Both the position numbers and the translations under genes were made by a program. This document shows, piece by piece, positions 27,261 through 28,393 of a stretch of 28,393 bases of DNA (positions within the stretch are counted from its first letter, which is position 1; each line of letters begins with the position of its first letter). Where the stretch lies: NCBI GenBank assembly GCA_002104905.1, contig MCFE01000883.1, forward strand, positions 1-28,393, written 5' to 3'. A model generated the notes under the pieces. The model ran no database searches, was not told the origin of the DNA, and saw only the letters and a list, made by a program, of their open reading frames with translations. Source of the stretch: Basidiobolus meristosporus CBS 931.73. Taxonomy: Eukaryota; Basidiobolomycota; Basidiobolomycetes; Basidiobolales; Basidiobolaceae.

Positions 27261-27872
27261 TTAGGCAATAGGGCTTCCATCAACAATTTGGTAGAGTGTT
27301 TCATCCTGTACTACAAATTTGCTGGCTTCATCCCAGATAATCTTCTTGATATTTTCATCCACCTCATCAGCAAAGGCTTGGTCCTCCAAGTACTTTGGTA
27401 ATAGGCTAGGCCAATCTGTTTCATGCACCAAGTTGAGTTGTGCAACTTTCTCTAATCTTGATAAGGCATCAGCAACTGTGTTGCTTTTTCCAGGACAGTT
27501 AACAATCTCCAAATCAAATTGCTGAATGTGTTCACTCCATCTTGTCATTCTTCTACAGAGTCCCTTCTGAGTAAATATGTACTCAAGGGAGGAATGATCA
27601 GTCTTCACAGTGGATTTGACTCCTTCAATATAGCATCTCCAGGTCTTCAAACAGTGTATTATAGCACGCATCTCCTTCTCATGCACTGGATAGTTTTGTT
27701 CTGCTGAGTTCAGTTTCTTGGATTCAAAGGCAATGGGGTAGTCCTTTCCCTTCTGTTTTTGGCTCAACACTCCACCAATTGCATAATCTGAAGCATCTGT
27801 GCACAGAGTGAACTCTTTTCTGAAGTCAGGTATTCTTAAGCTTGGTAACGTAGCAAGTTCTTTCTTGAGCAT
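27261..27872 (-). pseudogene. RNase H of right-hand family B gypsy element
   Basis: 203 open codons. The Ty3/gypsy RNase H order is clear: FTLCTDASDYAIGGVLSQ, then HEKEMRAIIHCLKTWRCYIE, VKTDHSSLEYIFTQKGLCRR then MTRWSEHIQQFDLEIV and CPGKSNTVADALSRL. The acidic active-site residues (Asp in TDAS, Glu in HEKE, Asp in KTDH) are all present. It is followed by a linker toward integrase (DETLYQIVDGSPIA) and a stop at 27261. This fragment alone could not act, as RT upstream is frameshifted. Confidence 0.85.
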
Positions 27873-28393
27873 CTGGAGGGCAGTGTCACAAGCTATGTCT
27901 CACTTGCAGGTATTTTCTTTCTTGAGGATACCGGTTAAAGGGGCTGCAATACTTGCAAAGACTTGACAAATCTCCAATAATAGGAAACCATTTGAAGGAA
28001 TGATCTGAGCTCTGATATGCTATGGGGCTGCTTCAGATTCTTGATAACTTCAGCCTTCTTAGGGTCTAAGTTACTCCTGTGCTAGTCACTATGTGTCCCA
28101 GATATTCAACATGTTCCTTGAAGAATTCACACTTGGCTAGCTTGACATATAGTTTGTTCTCTCTTAGATTCTTCAAGACCTTTTCAGTGTGTACCATGTG
28201 ATCTCTACTGTCTTGCTGTATATCAATATATCATCTTGGTAGATTATCACTAGCTTGTCTAAGTGCTCCTGGCAGACAGTCTGCATCAGGGTCATGAATG
28301 TTGCAGGGGCATTGGTGAGGCCAAAACTCATGACTAAGTACTTGTAATGTCTATAGCTAGTCCTGAATGCTGCCTTAGGGATGTCTTCTGGCT
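27873..28393 (-). pseudogene. Reverse transcriptase remnant, right-hand family B gypsy element
   Basis: Minus-strand translation from the window edge reads [20 protein letters not shown] then [36 protein letters not shown] with the catalytic YxDD (YQDD) intact. Near 28195 the frame is lost and stops appear; ENKLYVKLAKCEFFKEH then VEYLGHIV (about 28165-28100) follows in a shifted frame. The connection to RNase H (28080-27880) is heavily broken. The start of RT lies beyond the window. Confidence 0.8.

Larger units (their letters stand above)
25796..28393 (-). mobile_element. Family B gypsy element, 3' half, running off the right edge
   Basis: In element sense: RT (cut by the window edge), connection, RNase H, integrase, pol stop inside the polypurine tract, 3' LTR. 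The other half lies beyond 28393. It is the least decayed family B copy, with long open frames for RNase H and integrase, but with frameshifts near 26340, 27130 and in the RT/connection part. Confidence 0.9.

Overview
The window looks like a block of nested transposable elements from a eukaryotic nuclear genome, most likely a filamentous fungus. The taxon is inference: the Ty3/gypsy, Ty1/copia and Tnp2 (Transposase_21, CACTA-type) families and the CpG-type decay all fit a TE-rich, cytosine-methylating fungus, but nothing here fixes the species. I see no convincing host protein gene, rRNA, tRNA or CRISPR array.

Layout. 1-4053: a gutted LTR retrotransposon (family A, LTR about 1.07 kb) whose 3' LTR is interrupted by an inverted LTR of the same family. 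It sits in 4054-about 10104, a decayed Tnp2-type DNA transposon on the minus strand, which also contains an LTR of a second gypsy family (family B, about 360 bp) that is itself split by a 678-bp foldback element with a TTA target duplication. 10105-11448: a family B gypsy remnant (+) with RT, integrase tail, polypurine tract and 3' LTR. 11449-about 13960: a second Tnp2 copy (+), carrying a 231-bp relative of the foldback element. 14285-14610: copia RNase H remnant (+).

14893-22751: the centrepiece, a complete Ty3/gypsy element (family C, minus strand) with two 387-bp LTRs, a perfect 5-bp CAAAG duplication, gag, pol and an unrecognised third ORF after integrase. The third ORF is split by a full-length solo family A LTR with a CCGC duplication. 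pol is disabled almost wholly by transitions at CpG sites: four in-frame stops that are all TGA where CGA fits, plus replaced catalytic residues in protease, reverse transcriptase and integrase.

22752-24800: two copia remnants (minus). 24816-25795: 5' end of a family B gypsy element (+). 25796-28393: 3' half of another family B element (-) that runs off the right edge.

How it fits together: nesting gives a relative time order. Old copies (A, B, Tnp2, copia) are almost free of CpG and full of stops and frameshifts; family C and the solo A LTR inside it still keep many CpGs. The most interesting points are the extra gypsy ORF, the CpG-directed inactivation of catalytic codons, and the foldback elements with TGGC/GCCA motifs spaced at about 10 bp.
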